DNA from: Pirellula sp.
Lineage (GTDB): Bacteria; Planctomycetota; Planctomycetia; Pirellulales; Pirellulaceae
DNA: 64,000 bases
NCBI GenBank assembly: GCA_021300155.1
Contig: JAJTID010000001.1
Coordinates: 124,001-188,000 of the forward strand
Reading direction: 5' to 3'
Below the pieces are notes generated by a model, which was not told the origin of the DNA, did no database searches, and saw only the letters and a list, made by a program, of their open reading frames with translations. Made by a program: the position numbers and the translations under genes. This document shows, piece by piece, positions 27,849 to 37,085 of the stretch. The stretch's first letter is position 1. Each line of letters opens with the position of its first letter.

Positions 27849-28358
27849 ATGCTTACTGGCAGTATGTTGCGATGGAAATCAACACTTCTACTGATGCTTA
27901 TCTGCTTTGGTTGCTCAGGCGAGGCTTTAGAGCCAGTCTATCCAGTGTCCGGTACGATAACTTCAAAGGGCAAACCAGTTGAGGGTGCCATCGTTGCATT
28001 CACGCCAACGACCCCAGGTGTCGGCATATCGGCTTCCGGTGTTACTGATGCTTCTGGCACGTACAAGCTAACGACTCGTATGAGTGGAGATGGTGCAGCG
28101 GCGGGGAAATATGACGTCACGGTGGCCAAGTACGACAAGAAGCTCGAACCCAAAAAGTCAGAAGGTTCTGAGAAGCTTGCTGACCCCTACGACATTACTA
28201 ACGAATATCCGACAGGCTACAACGAAATGCAGGCTTCGGAGATCGCAGCTTCTCTCTCCAAGAATTTGCTTCCAGCGAAGTATTCAAATCCCGCAACTTC
28301 AAAGCTCAACGCAGAGGTCAAGAGCGGAACAAATTCGTTCGATTTTAAGGTCGATTGA
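27849..28358 (+). CDS. TTR-like (carboxypeptidase-regulatory-type) lipoprotein
   Basis: A 169-residue lipoprotein with lipobox ICFGCSG (Cys at about residue 22) and a transthyretin-like beta sandwich: YPVSGTITSKGKPVEGAIVAF and VTDASGTYKLTT, a GxxG-type carboxypeptidase regulatory domain. Genes of this type commonly follow DUF1559 genes in planctomycetes. They may form a surface pair, although neither biochemical role is known. The ATG at 27849 gives a normal signal length. Confidence 0.8.
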   Translation: MLTGSMLRWKSTLLLMLICFGCSGEALEPVYPVSGTITSKGKPVEGAIVAFTPTTPGVGISASGVTDASGTYKLTTRMSGDGAAAGKYDVTVAKYDKKLEPKKSEGSEKLADPYDITNEYPTGYNEMQASEIAASLSKNLLPAKYSNPATSKLNAEVKSGTNSFDFKVD

Positions 28359-28445
28359 TGTTAGAAGCCTCAGAGAAACTGACAATCGACTATTCCGGTC
28401 GGGCTGGCACGACCATTCAGGCGACTTTCTGGGTGGCACGTCCCT

Positions 28446-29669
28446 CTAACGTTTCGACTTCCCTCTTTGAATCGAATTTCGCCCAAAGCGATTTGCAATT
28501 GTATCCGAGATAGCATCGAGCGTACGCTGTTTGGTGGTATTTTCCTCGTCCAACAAGTCAAGTTGTCGATACTCTTCGTGCCCCAAATGGTGGATTCCGA
28601 AGCCGATCAGACGAATCGATCGGCCATCATCCGGCACCTTGGTTCGAAAAAGCGATTCCGCCCCTTCTAAGAAAACGTTTGTAACATCCGTGGACTGCTG
28701 CAGCATCATCGAACGCGTGATCGATCGAAAGTCGCTGTATCGTACCTTGATCTCAATCCCTCGGCCGGTCAATGCATGGTTACGCAACCGTCTTGCGACA
28801 CTCTCTACCAAAAGTGAAAGCCAGCTCTCTAGAATCGATCGATCTACGATGTCTTCATGAAAGGTCGTTTCACTGGAAATACTCTTCGCCTCTCGATCAC
28901 AAACCACAGGTCGCGCATCGATCCCATGCGAAAGATCCCAATAGTGCTGCGCGGAATTTCCAAAAAGCAATGACAAAGTATCAAGGTTCAATTGCCTCAA
29001 TTCACCAATCGTGCGAATGGATCGCTCTCGAAACTGACGAGCTGTTACCTTTCCCACGCCCCAAATACGTTCGATAGGCAAAGGCTCCAGGAACCGCAAT
29101 ACGTCGTCCGGACGAATACACACGAATGCATCCGGCTTGCGAAGATCACTCGCTATCTTGGCAACAAACTTACTGGGTGCGACTCCGACGGAAGCGACCA
29201 ACGATAGCTCGTCTCTAATGCGAGACTTGATTGCCATGCCCACCTTCTCCGCACCACCATACAAATGCGCTGTGGCGGTCACATCGAGAAAGGCCTCATC
29301 GAGCGATAACGGCTCTATGATTGGTGTATATGCACTAAAAATCTCGTGTATCGATTTCGAAACTTTCGAATAGTAATCAATGCGTGGTCGAACAATAACC
29401 AAATTTGGGCATAGTTGAACCGCTTTGCGCATCGCCATCGCGCTATGTACGCCATACTTTCGAGCTTCATAACTCGCAGCCGCGACCACTCCGCGCCCGT
29501 CTGCTGATCCCCCGACTGCTACGGGTTTTCCTAGCAATTCAGGGCGGTCTCGTTGCTCGACTGACGCATAAAAGGCATCCATGTCGACATGGATAATCTT
29601 CCGTAGTTTCTGCGATGAGTCTGTTGCACTCACCTCGCCATCCGTAATGCTTTCCATTCTATGCAACAT
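28446..29669 (-). CDS. dinB: DNA polymerase IV (Y family)
   Basis: A 407-residue translesion polymerase. The catalytic start is KIIHVDMDAFYASVEQRDRPEL, with VAVGGSADGRGVVAAASYEAR and EPLSLDEAFLDVTATAHLYG, giving the usual metal-binding acidic residues. The finger/little-finger region ends in a RAD-type segment. It is a DinB/Pol IV enzyme expected to bypass lesions. The start at 29669 overlaps nothing; an internal ATG at 29657 is an alternative. It is probably under SOS control, but I see no LexA box I would defend. Confidence 0.95.
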   Translation of the reverse strand: MLHRMESITDGEVSATDSSQKLRKIIHVDMDAFYASVEQRDRPELLGKPVAVGGSADGRGVVAAASYEARKYGVHSAMAMRKAVQLCPNLVIVRPRIDYYSKVSKSIHEIFSAYTPIIEPLSLDEAFLDVTATAHLYGGAEKVGMAIKSRIRDELSLVASVGVAPSKFVAKIASDLRKPDAFVCIRPDDVLRFLEPLPIERIWGVGKVTARQFRERSIRTIGELRQLNLDTLSLLFGNSAQHYWDLSHGIDARPVVCDREAKSISSETTFHEDIVDRSILESWLSLLVESVARRLRNHALTGRGIEIKVRYSDFRSITRSMMLQQSTDVTNVFLEGAESLFRTKVPDDGRSIRLIGFGIHHLGHEEYRQLDLLDEENTTKQRTLDAISDTIANRFGRNSIQRGKSKR

Positions 29670-29695
29670 TCTTCAATGCAATCATCCTATCGTTC

Positions 29696-31027
29696 TTATT
29701 GGGCGATAGAGTAACAGATCGTTTCCTTGTCATTTCGAACGTAGAGGCAACGATTGGCATATGCAGGATAATTCCACACGACACTTCTCCCGAAACAATC
29801 ATTGGTTGGTTCTATCACATGATATCGCCCAACCTCTTCATACTTCTCTGGCGAAAGTTTCGCGATGATAAAGTCACCGGTCTCACTGACGATGTAGTAT
29901 CGGTCCCCAACCTTGTTCAAAAATGCTGTACCATGCGAAGCACGACGGTCGCCACCCGATGTGGGTTGAAACGTTTCCCACATTCGCGTTCCATCTGATG
30001 CGCGAACGCACATCAATGGTCCTTTGCCGCAATCGCAGCCATACAAGTAATCTCCTTCAAAAATCGGAGTGCTCTCACTGCAATAGACGGCATTCTTTGG
30101 GTTACCTTTCCACAAAACCTCGACCCCTGGCTTATCTTGCTTCAATCGAAACATCTGTGCCACTTCTCCAATGCCACTAGCGTACATGAGGTCGCCAGAA
30201 ACAACTGGAGGAGTGATCGACATTTCATACTTGGGAACCAATGGGGTAGACCAATAGACTTTGCCATTCGTTGGATTCAGTGCATGCAAACTCTGCGGTT
30301 CCCATATCAATAGCTGATCAACATTGGCAGCACGAATCAGCGTGGGCGGGCAATACCCTATCTCCTTGCCGGACAATGCCCGCCAGTTCTCTTTTCCTGT
30401 CTTCTTGTCTAGCGAAACGACCAGCGATCCTTCGCCGCCAGCGAGCAATACGATCTGTTCCCCAATCACCAGCGGTGATGCAGAATATCCCCACATCGGT
30501 GATTCGGTTTTGAATCGTTCCTTCAATTGCGTATTCCAAATGACCTCACCCTTGTCAGCCGACAAGCAAGTGAAGTCTCCTTCTGCGCCGAGGAAATAGA
30601 CCATTCCGTCATCGACGGTCGGAGTAACTCGAGGCCCACTCGGGTAAGACAACTCATAAGCTCGGTCGTAACTGTAACTCCAAATCTTCTTTCCGCTCGA
30701 TGCATCAAAGCAGTGGATGGCCTCTTTTCCTGTTAGCTTGTCACGGCCGCCAGGGTTGTTCGTCGACTCTCCAGATTCTTTCATATAGTCGGTAACGTAC
30801 ACCCGCCCATTTGAAACCGCCGGGCCTGAGTAGCCGAGGCTGACCGGTGCACTCCAAAGCTTCTTTAGTCCGTCCTTGGGGATCTCACGGAGTACTCCCA
30901 GCTCGGCATACTCGCCCGTTCGCTTAGGGCCATTCCATTGTGCCCAATCTTCCGCATCAACCTCACTGCTTGTCCATGGGCTGACAGTCACTGCGGATAG
31001 TAACAAAGTCGCAAAATGCAATCGCAT
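29696..31027 (-). CDS. Secreted PQQ-type beta-propeller repeat protein
   Basis: A 443-residue protein with a signal peptide (about 1-25) and a PQQ-like beta-propeller: repeated blades such as CFDASSGKKIWSYSYDRAYE, LSADKGEVIWNTQLKERF and LDKKTGKENWRALSGKE. Planctomycetes carry many such secreted proteins. Catalytic PQQ dehydrogenase residues are not evident. It follows dinB by 26 bases on the same strand but is unrelated in function. A scaffold role at the surface is likely. Confidence 0.88.
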   Translation of the reverse strand: MRLHFATLLLSAVTVSPWTSSEVDAEDWAQWNGPKRTGEYAELGVLREIPKDGLKKLWSAPVSLGYSGPAVSNGRVYVTDYMKESGESTNNPGGRDKLTGKEAIHCFDASSGKKIWSYSYDRAYELSYPSGPRVTPTVDDGMVYFLGAEGDFTCLSADKGEVIWNTQLKERFKTESPMWGYSASPLVIGEQIVLLAGGEGSLVVSLDKKTGKENWRALSGKEIGYCPPTLIRAANVDQLLIWEPQSLHALNPTNGKVYWSTPLVPKYEMSITPPVVSGDLMYASGIGEVAQMFRLKQDKPGVEVLWKGNPKNAVYCSESTPIFEGDYLYGCDCGKGPLMCVRASDGTRMWETFQPTSGGDRRASHGTAFLNKVGDRYYIVSETGDFIIAKLSPEKYEEVGRYHVIEPTNDCFGRSVVWNYPAYANRCLYVRNDKETICYSIAQ

Positions 31028-31330
31028 CGTCTAGATTCTTCTTCAGGGGGAAAGCACTGTGTCAAAAAACCGATGCTGAATTGTAGCAATACCAGCCGTT
31101 CTTTGTCCTATTCCCAACGCTTTCACCAACGCCGGAAAATTCGGAATAATCATAAAAGTCTTGCCATGTTCCGGGAAAATTCTTTGGTTTTCGATTTTCG
31201 TTCATCGTCGCGCCTTGAAGCGCGGTTAAGAACCATCAGTCCATTATCGAGTGTTCCTCATACGTAATTCGTATCCTCTTGTGCTGTATGAGGGGGCATT
31301 GCGTCAACTATTAGATGGCTGCACGAAACC
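31028..31330. other. Intergenic region with hairpin-forming arms
   Basis: This 303-base gap between divergent genes has no convincing open frame. CTCATAC (about 31257-31263) can pair with GTATGAG (about 31286-31292) to form a stem near the 5' side of the next gene. CCGGAAAATTCGG (about 31134-31146) is a second short inverted repeat. These could be regulatory; no RNA family is recognised. Confidence 0.35.
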
Positions 31331-33472
31331 ATGACAACAGCATCCTGTTCAGAGAATTGTGATTCACTAAGCGACGTTAAGGAAGATTCCGTTGTTTTAC
31401 AACCGAGTCGAAGTCCATGGTCATGGGCTCCTTTGTTTGCCGTTACTATTTTTCTCGGCGCATTTCTCCTCTTTCAAGTACAACCGATCATGGGCAAGTT
31501 CATTCTACCATGGTTTGGAGGTAGCCCAGGCGTCTGGACGACGTGCATGTTGTTCTTTCAATTGATGCTGTTTGCTGGATACATGTACACCTACATTCTC
31601 TCCAGGTGGTTTTCGCTCCAATTACAAATCGCGATTCACGTGTTTTTGCTTATCGTCTCAATGTGTGCTTTGCCAATCTCGCCAGAAGCGGACTGGAAGC
31701 CAACGGCCGGCGAGTCACCAATCCCCTTGATTACCTTGCTCCTTTTGTGCAAAGTGGGAGCTCCTTACTTCCTACTATCAGCCACAGGACCATTGCTACA
31801 AAGCTGGTTGAGCGCGAGTCGAATCATCGATAAGCCCTACCGGCTTTATTCATTGTCCAATCTCGGGTCTGTGCTGGCATTGCTGAGCTTTCCATTCCTG
31901 TTTGAACCTTCTTTTTCATCGGCCGAGCAGTCTGCACTTTGGTCGATGCTTTTCGTTCTTTATGGATTGCTGTGTATCGTCGCCGGTTGGGGAATAAGCC
32001 GGATAAGGATTTGTTCCGTCGACAAGCCAGGATCCAACTCTAGTGTCGAAGTGGATAATTCGATTGTGGTTTCTAAGTCGCAGTGGACCGGTTGGCTCGT
32101 CTGCGCGGCTTTGCCCACAGCAATGCTTCTCGCGACAACCAATCAAGTTTGCTTAGATACAGCGGTCGTCCCCTTTCTCTGGGTGATTCCACTCGCCGTG
32201 TATTTGCTCTCTTTTATCTTGACATTCGAAAGCGATCGTTGGTATTCGAGACGTCCCTGTATTCAGTTCGCCGCGATTTCATTTCTAGCGTTGTACGGCA
32301 GCAAACTGCTTGACCTAAAGCTGCCGCTGGGTTGCGAGATCAGTCTCTATTTTTCAGGTTTGTTTTTTGTATGCATGGTATGCCACGGAGAATTGGTGGC
32401 AAACCGGCCACATCCCTCCAAGCTCACTCTGTTCTACATGACCATTTCGGCGGGTGGGGCAATAGCAGGACTGTTTGTGGGGTTGATCGCGCCAAACATT
32501 TTCCAAGGGTTCTATGAGTTTCAATTGACACTGTTGTGTTGCCTCATGCTCTTTCTCGCAACGTATCTTCAGTCTAATACTTTGTGGACCACGCGAGTTC
32601 CTGCTTGGAGTAAAGTCGCCATAGCGATTGGTGTACCCGCATTTGTCTACCTGCTTTTGACCATTTCGAATGCTCGCTCGAACCAACAAATCGTTGCCAA
32701 GAGAAACTTTTATGGTGTACTGAGTGTTACCGAGGGACGTGATTCCCGATCGGGTACGACCATTCGGAAACTCGTCCATGGCCGGGTTGTGCATGGCTCA
32801 CAATTTATGGACCAAAACGTCGTACACTTGCCTACGACCTACTACACACCGACCTCGGGTGTCGGCCGGACGCTTCGAACCATGGCATTGCCAAACTGTC
32901 GCGTGGGTGTGGTTGGTCTCGGTGCGGGAACGTTAGCAACGTATGGCAGCCTTGGCGATTACTATCGCTTTTACGAAATCAATCCTGATGTTATCGATAT
33001 AGCGCAGAACTACTTTACGTTTCTTCGAGATTCGTTGGCATCGACCGAGTTAGTTCTTGGCGATGCTCGATTGCAGTTAGAGAAGGAAGTTCCTCAGGAA
33101 TTCGACTTGCTCGTCTTGGATGCTTTCAGCGGAGACGCGATTCCCGTGCACTTGCTCACCACCGAGGCGATGCAGATTTACAAACGGAATTTGAAACCAG
33201 ACGGAAAAATGGCCATCCATATTTCCAATCTCTACTTTGATCTGAAGTCGATCGTCCTCGGGCTAGCCGAATCACAACAAATGCATTGCTGCTTTGCCGA
33301 CGGTCTGGAAGAAGAAAGCCCGAATGCGTATGCTTCCATGTGGGCTATCTTATCCAGCGACGAGAAATGGCTCAGTCACTTCACAGAAACTGAACCAACC
33401 CATACAAGGAGTTATACCAAACCGATCCTTTGGACCGACGACAAAAACAATCTATTTGAAGTTCTTAAGTAA
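31331..33472 (+). CDS. Fused membrane domain and spermidine-synthase-like domain protein
   Basis: A 713-residue fusion. About twelve hydrophobic helices fill residues 30-460 (for example FAVTIFLGAFLLFQVQPIMGKF). The C-terminal domain is a spermidine-synthase/methyltransferase fold: RVGVVGLGAGTLATYG, the acidic YRFYEINPDV, and LLVLDAFSGDAIPVHLLT with YDLLVLDAFS-type aminopropyltransferase residues. Such fusions are widespread in environmental bacteria; substrate and whether they are transferases are unsettled. The 3' end overlaps mutY by eight bases in convergent orientation. Confidence 0.8.
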   Translation: MTTASCSENCDSLSDVKEDSVVLQPSRSPWSWAPLFAVTIFLGAFLLFQVQPIMGKFILPWFGGSPGVWTTCMLFFQLMLFAGYMYTYILSRWFSLQLQIAIHVFLLIVSMCALPISPEADWKPTAGESPIPLITLLLLCKVGAPYFLLSATGPLLQSWLSASRIIDKPYRLYSLSNLGSVLALLSFPFLFEPSFSSAEQSALWSMLFVLYGLLCIVAGWGISRIRICSVDKPGSNSSVEVDNSIVVSKSQWTGWLVCAALPTAMLLATTNQVCLDTAVVPFLWVIPLAVYLLSFILTFESDRWYSRRPCIQFAAISFLALYGSKLLDLKLPLGCEISLYFSGLFFVCMVCHGELVANRPHPSKLTLFYMTISAGGAIAGLFVGLIAPNIFQGFYEFQLTLLCCLMLFLATYLQSNTLWTTRVPAWSKVAIAIGVPAFVYLLLTISNARSNQQIVAKRNFYGVLSVTEGRDSRSGTTIRKLVHGRVVHGSQFMDQNVVHLPTTYYTPTSGVGRTLRTMALPNCRVGVVGLGAGTLATYGSLGDYYRFYEINPDVIDIAQNYFTFLRDSLASTELVLGDARLQLEKEVPQEFDLLVLDAFSGDAIPVHLLTTEAMQIYKRNLKPDGKMAIHISNLYFDLKSIVLGLAESQQMHCCFADGLEEESPNAYASMWAILSSDEKWLSHFTETEPTHTRSYTKPILWTDDKNNLFEVLK

Positions 33473-34550
33473 GCTGTTTCCATAGCCGCTTCCCGGTAGA
33501 GCTCAATGGTAATGTCGCAAGTTGGTCTCTCGTTCGCCATTCGAGACCGACTCTATTCGGTCTGGACTGCGGTGATAAAGCGGCTTCGAAACAATAAAGT
33601 GTAATGCGATACTTGGTGACACCATGCTTCATGGATGACATAAGCGATCGAATTTCGATCGACAGATCGTACTTCGACAAGAATTGAGTTGCGAGCGACT
33701 CCTCAATCGACTCACCTGCTGAGAGTTTCGAAACATCGAATCGTGGAAAATCCCAAAGGCCCGCCCAGCGTTCCTCTGGCAAGCACAACCGCACTAGATA
33801 GCCTTTCTTCGGATGATGGATCAACAACGCCGCTTCGGTTCTGTCCTCGTATATCTTTGCCGGTTTCGGTGATGGAATCTCAGCTTGCGATCCAGATTCA
33901 TATGTTGGGCACATTTGATGGAGTGGGCAAACGAGGCAATGCGGATTTTTGGGCAGGCAGATTTGTGACCCGATCTCCATGAACGCTTGATTGGTTTCGC
34001 CACTTCCGGTCTTCGTGGGGAGAATCGCCGTCGCGAAGTTCCATAGCTCGGATTGGATCTTCGCGTCTGTGAGTTGCCCTTTCAGTTTAAGAAGCCGAGC
34101 GAAAATGCGTTGTGTGTTCGCTTCGACGATCGGAGAAGGAAGATCGAAAGCAAACGAACGGATGGCCCCCGCGGTGTAGCGTCCAATTCCAGGCAAAGAA
34201 AGAATCTGATCGTAATCAGAGGGGAAAATGCCTCCGTGTTTTGCAACAACCAGTTTTGCCGCTGCGTGCATTTGTTTCGCGCGGCGGTAGTACCCCAACC
34301 CGGCCCAATAGAATAAGACCCGTTCTTCGTCCGCTCTCGCCAAATCTCCCACCGTCGAGAACTCTTCCATGAACCGATGGAAATAAGGGACGACGGTCGC
34401 CACCTGCGTTTGCTGCAGCATGATCTCACTCACCCAGATGGAGTAAGCATCGTTGGTCCTCCGCCATGGCAAGTCTCGCTTGTGATCGCGATACCATGCG
34501 ACAGACTTTGATCTCAGTTTTTGAAGTTCCTGTGTGGACCAAACCTTCAT
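33465..34550 (-). CDS. mutY: A/G-specific adenine DNA glycosylase with Asp-to-Glu change
   Basis: A 361-residue MutY. Catalytic Glu is present in WVSEIMLQQTQVATV (E42), the helix-hairpin-helix as LSLPGIGRYTAGAIRSF, and the Fe-S cysteines as CLPKNPHCLVCPLHQMC (C-X6-C-X2-C-X5-C). The C-terminal NUDIX-like domain that reads 8-oxoG is intact. The residue matching the catalytic Asp of E. coli (PILDGN, D138) is Glu143 in PIVEAN. ATG 34550 is chosen over a TTG nine bases upstream. It removes adenine opposite 8-oxoguanine. Confidence 0.93.
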   Translation of the reverse strand: MKVWSTQELQKLRSKSVAWYRDHKRDLPWRRTNDAYSIWVSEIMLQQTQVATVVPYFHRFMEEFSTVGDLARADEERVLFYWAGLGYYRRAKQMHAAAKLVVAKHGGIFPSDYDQILSLPGIGRYTAGAIRSFAFDLPSPIVEANTQRIFARLLKLKGQLTDAKIQSELWNFATAILPTKTGSGETNQAFMEIGSQICLPKNPHCLVCPLHQMCPTYESGSQAEIPSPKPAKIYEDRTEAALLIHHPKKGYLVRLCLPEERWAGLWDFPRFDVSKLSAGESIEESLATQFLSKYDLSIEIRSLMSSMKHGVTKYRITLYCFEAALSPQSRPNRVGLEWRTRDQLATLPLSSTGKRLWKQLT

Positions 34551-34807
34551 GCTGTGCAACGCTTCCCTTGTTGTTTATTGCCTAACACACAGTTTGAATT
34601 GTAAAGGAGCTTTGAAGGATTCAGTAGTGCAACCGATTACGCAGCGGATTCAGGTTGTGCGGATTGGAACGGTTGAAATCGGTCACGAAATGCGATTTGG
34701 AGAGGAAAGCGATGAAACTATTTGGCAACCAGGAGCCAGATATTCTAGCTTTACTGTACTAAAGAAATGAAACCGTTTGCGACTTGATGATCGAACTGGA
34801 GCGCAGC

Positions 34808-35023
34808 ATGATTTCCTGGCAACAAAGGGAACAAGAAGAGTCCTATCTAAGAACTCTTGAAGAACTTTTGCTTCGAAGACTTAGAAATAGCGATGAACCG
34901 GTTCCTGCCGTCGATGGACGAGCCACGGAAGGAGTTTCCCTCTCTCGGTTCTCTATCGAAATCAATGAAGAACTAGACCGCCTTGAGTCAATACTTGCAG
35001 AGGAACTCTCCTACTGCGATTGA
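34808..35023 (+). CDS. Possible small acidic coiled-coil protein
   Basis: A 71-residue open frame, acidic and helix-rich (QQREQEESYLRTLEELLLRR and INEELDRLESILAEEL). ATG 34808 has a GGAG site six bases upstream, which argues that it is translated. No family is recognised and there is no clear partner; it sits between divergent mutY and the convergent floA-linked gene. Alternatively it is chance coding. Confidence 0.45.
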   Translation: MISWQQREQEESYLRTLEELLLRRLRNSDEPVPAVDGRATEGVSLSRFSIEINEELDRLESILAEELSYCD

Positions 35024-35083
35024 CAGTTATTGTCGTTGACCGCTCCGCCGATGAAAAATCCTGATACTGTTGTTCACCGCCTA

Positions 35084-35503
35084 TCATCCAGCAGATCCTA
35101 CCGCTTCATCACACTGTCGGATCTGATACTCTGCCTTATTGGGTACGAGATCTAGACGCAATGTGATGGGAATACTCGAGGTGTTCGATTCCATGCATGT
35201 GATCACGGACTGGACCGTTACTGCGTGGAAAGAGGAGGCTGTCTCGCTCAAAGCATCAATCACGATCACTGGTTCGCTCGTAGCCTTAATCTCCAAAAGA
35301 CCTTTCAAATATCCTTTCACGAGAGGATAAGGTCTTAATCCTTCCGAGGCACTCGCGATAAATGTATCGTACGGTCCCTTGTCCGAGAATCCGAACAACA
35401 CACGCTGTTTCGTACCGTCTGGATCAGCAACGACCGAGGGGCCTAAAGGTTGTTTGTCCTTTAACAGTAAGTACATTGGTATTTTAGTTGTAAGTAGGTT
35501 CAT
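35084..35503 (-). CDS. Conserved-position hypothetical protein downstream of floA
   Basis: A 139-residue protein with no signal or membrane segment. It begins 20 bases inside the end of floA, with an AGGA site seven bases before its ATG within the floA coding region, so it is most likely translated from the same message. The sequence (DGTKQRVLFGFSDKGPYDTFIA and ITLRLDLVPNKAE) shows no known motif. By guilt of overlap, it may work with FloA at membrane microdomains. Confidence 0.65.
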   Translation of the reverse strand: MNLLTTKIPMYLLLKDKQPLGPSVVADPDGTKQRVLFGFSDKGPYDTFIASASEGLRPYPLVKGYLKGLLEIKATSEPVIVIDALSETASSFHAVTVQSVITCMESNTSSIPITLRLDLVPNKAEYQIRQCDEAVGSAG

Positions 35504-36545
35504 TTCCGAATCCTCGTTTTGTAACAGGTTTGATTACTTTAGGCTTCAGTGGTTGCAGGGCCTTTTCGGTAACTGCATCCCAGGCATTTTGTCGAAAGGC
35601 TTCCGCAATAGCCGACGGAATCAATGCTTCTGACAAAACGTATTGCGAGCGACGTTCAACAACTTTCGCTCTCATGACTTGCGTTTCTGCAACCGCTTCG
35701 GCACGACGCCCCTCGGCATGAGCTTGCGCAATGCGGGTATCTGCATTTGCTTGGTCGATCTGCAGCCTCGCTCCAATATTCGCACCGACTTCGATGTTCG
35801 CGATGTCGATCGAAACAATCTCGAACGCAGTACTAGCATCCAGCCCTCTATCCAAAACATTCTTGGCGATCTGCGATGGTTTTGCTAGGACATCCATATG
35901 GTTGTCGGCGAGTCCAATGGCTGTGATGATTCCCTGCCCGACTCTCGCGATAATCGTTTCTTCCGTTGCGCCACCTATCAGTTGGTTTAAATTGGTTCGG
36001 ACGGTGACACGCGCCGAAACTTTCAGTTCAACTCCATTCCTAGCGATGGCGCTCAAAGTTGCTCTGCTGTTTTGAAGATCTGGGGGGCAGCGAATCACCT
36101 GCGGCAGAATGCTTGTCTGCACCGCAGACAAAACATCGCGTCCTGCCAAGTCGATCGCGGCGGCTCTATCGTAGTCGAGCTGTATTCCCGCGCGATCGGC
36201 AGCGATGATGGCTCGAATAACGTGCGATACATCGCCTCCCGCTAAAACGTGGGACATCAACCTAGCTGTCGACATGCCTCCTTCGTCCGCATCAATTCGC
36301 AACCCAGCTTGCCGTCCCATGACTTTTGCATCCACAATCGTGCTGTGCTTGATGCCGAGTAAAGTCATTGCGATCAAGCTGGAGAGTCGCACTTCTGCGC
36401 CGGACGAATACGCTTGCAACCAGTACACTCCCCATTTCATAGCTACAAAAACCACTACCACCACCATCAATGCTGTGAGAATGCCAACGATAAGAAGCGG
36501 CATAGTCCAGCTTATGGCAAAAAAATAGATCGAGTTGCTTTCCAT
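35484..36545 (-). CDS. floA: Flotillin-like membrane microdomain protein
   Basis: A 353-residue flotillin-like protein of the YqfA/FloA family. One hydrophobic hairpin lies at about residues 10-38, followed by an SPFH-related region (ALVAGG-like VLAGGDVSHVIRAIIAADRAGI and AAAIDLAGRDVLSAVQTSILPQV). A long Ala/Glu-rich coil (QIDQANADTRIAQAHAEGRR) follows. FloA scaffolds lipid microdomains in the inner membrane. The usual nfeD partner is absent in the window; instead an unknown gene overlaps its 3' end. Confidence 0.93.
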   Translation of the reverse strand: MESNSIYFFAISWTMPLLIVGILTALMVVVVVFVAMKWGVYWLQAYSSGAEVRLSSLIAMTLLGIKHSTIVDAKVMGRQAGLRIDADEGGMSTARLMSHVLAGGDVSHVIRAIIAADRAGIQLDYDRAAAIDLAGRDVLSAVQTSILPQVIRCPPDLQNSRATLSAIARNGVELKVSARVTVRTNLNQLIGGATEETIIARVGQGIITAIGLADNHMDVLAKPSQIAKNVLDRGLDASTAFEIVSIDIANIEVGANIGARLQIDQANADTRIAQAHAEGRRAEAVAETQVMRAKVVERRSQYVLSEALIPSAIAEAFRQNAWDAVTEKALQPLKPKVIKPVTKRGFGNEPTYN

Positions 36546-36737
36546 CTTTCCCTCCGACGAAACACGAGATTCGGAGCCCTAAGAGAAAACAACTGCTCTC
36601 GAAGCGACTAAGGCATCACAAGGCGATTGGTGGTTCGTGTCCATGCGAAGCGAAGGTCTTATTGCTTTAATTACAGCACGTCGCGTGACTGGCTGTCGCT
36701 TTAATCCCAACTCGAAGCGTGCGCTCGCACCTTCGGG
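36546..36737. other. Intergenic region upstream of floA
   Basis: Probable promoter region for floA followed by sequence that borders the transposase relic. I see no gene or known RNA in it. Confidence 0.4.
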
Positions 36738-37085
36738 TTGGGACAGATCCTCTGCCTAGCGGCAACACTACCTACTGCTCGCTTATGTGTCATGAAATCT
36801 TTTAACTGCGTTGATATTGTAGGATGCATCTCGTTGCCTTCGAACGTCGAAACAGGAATAATGTCAAGAAATCGAACGCTTCTATGTGGAAATGGCAATC
36901 GAAAGAGAATCGAGCAAGCGCGATCGCTACTCACTTCTTCTGCAACAACACCCACAGAAACTGCCTCTGAGCCAGACGTGTCATCAGACGTAGAACTAAA
37001 ACATCGATGTCCAATATGTAACACCGATGGACCGAAGAGGTCGATCAGCTGCTCGGCTTTCTCCGCTGGGGCATTTCATAACTGA
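36738..37085 (+). pseudogene. Probable IS91-type (Y2) transposase C-terminal relic
   Basis: A short open frame whose tail (GNGNRKRIEQARSLLTSS and ELKHRCPICNTDGPKR) resembles the end of IS91-family transposases, which finish with an RKxxxxxARxLL helix and a CPxC ribbon. The upstream LPSNV segment corresponds to the LPSGF box of those proteins, but the rest is scrambled and the catalytic Tyr pair is absent. No intact terminal ends are recognised. This is a guess from motif resemblance; it could be non-coding. Confidence 0.35.

Noticed and set aside
34534-34770. Plus-strand 78-residue frame over the mutY start
   Set aside because: It overlaps the mutY start and has no ribosome-binding site or recognised pattern.
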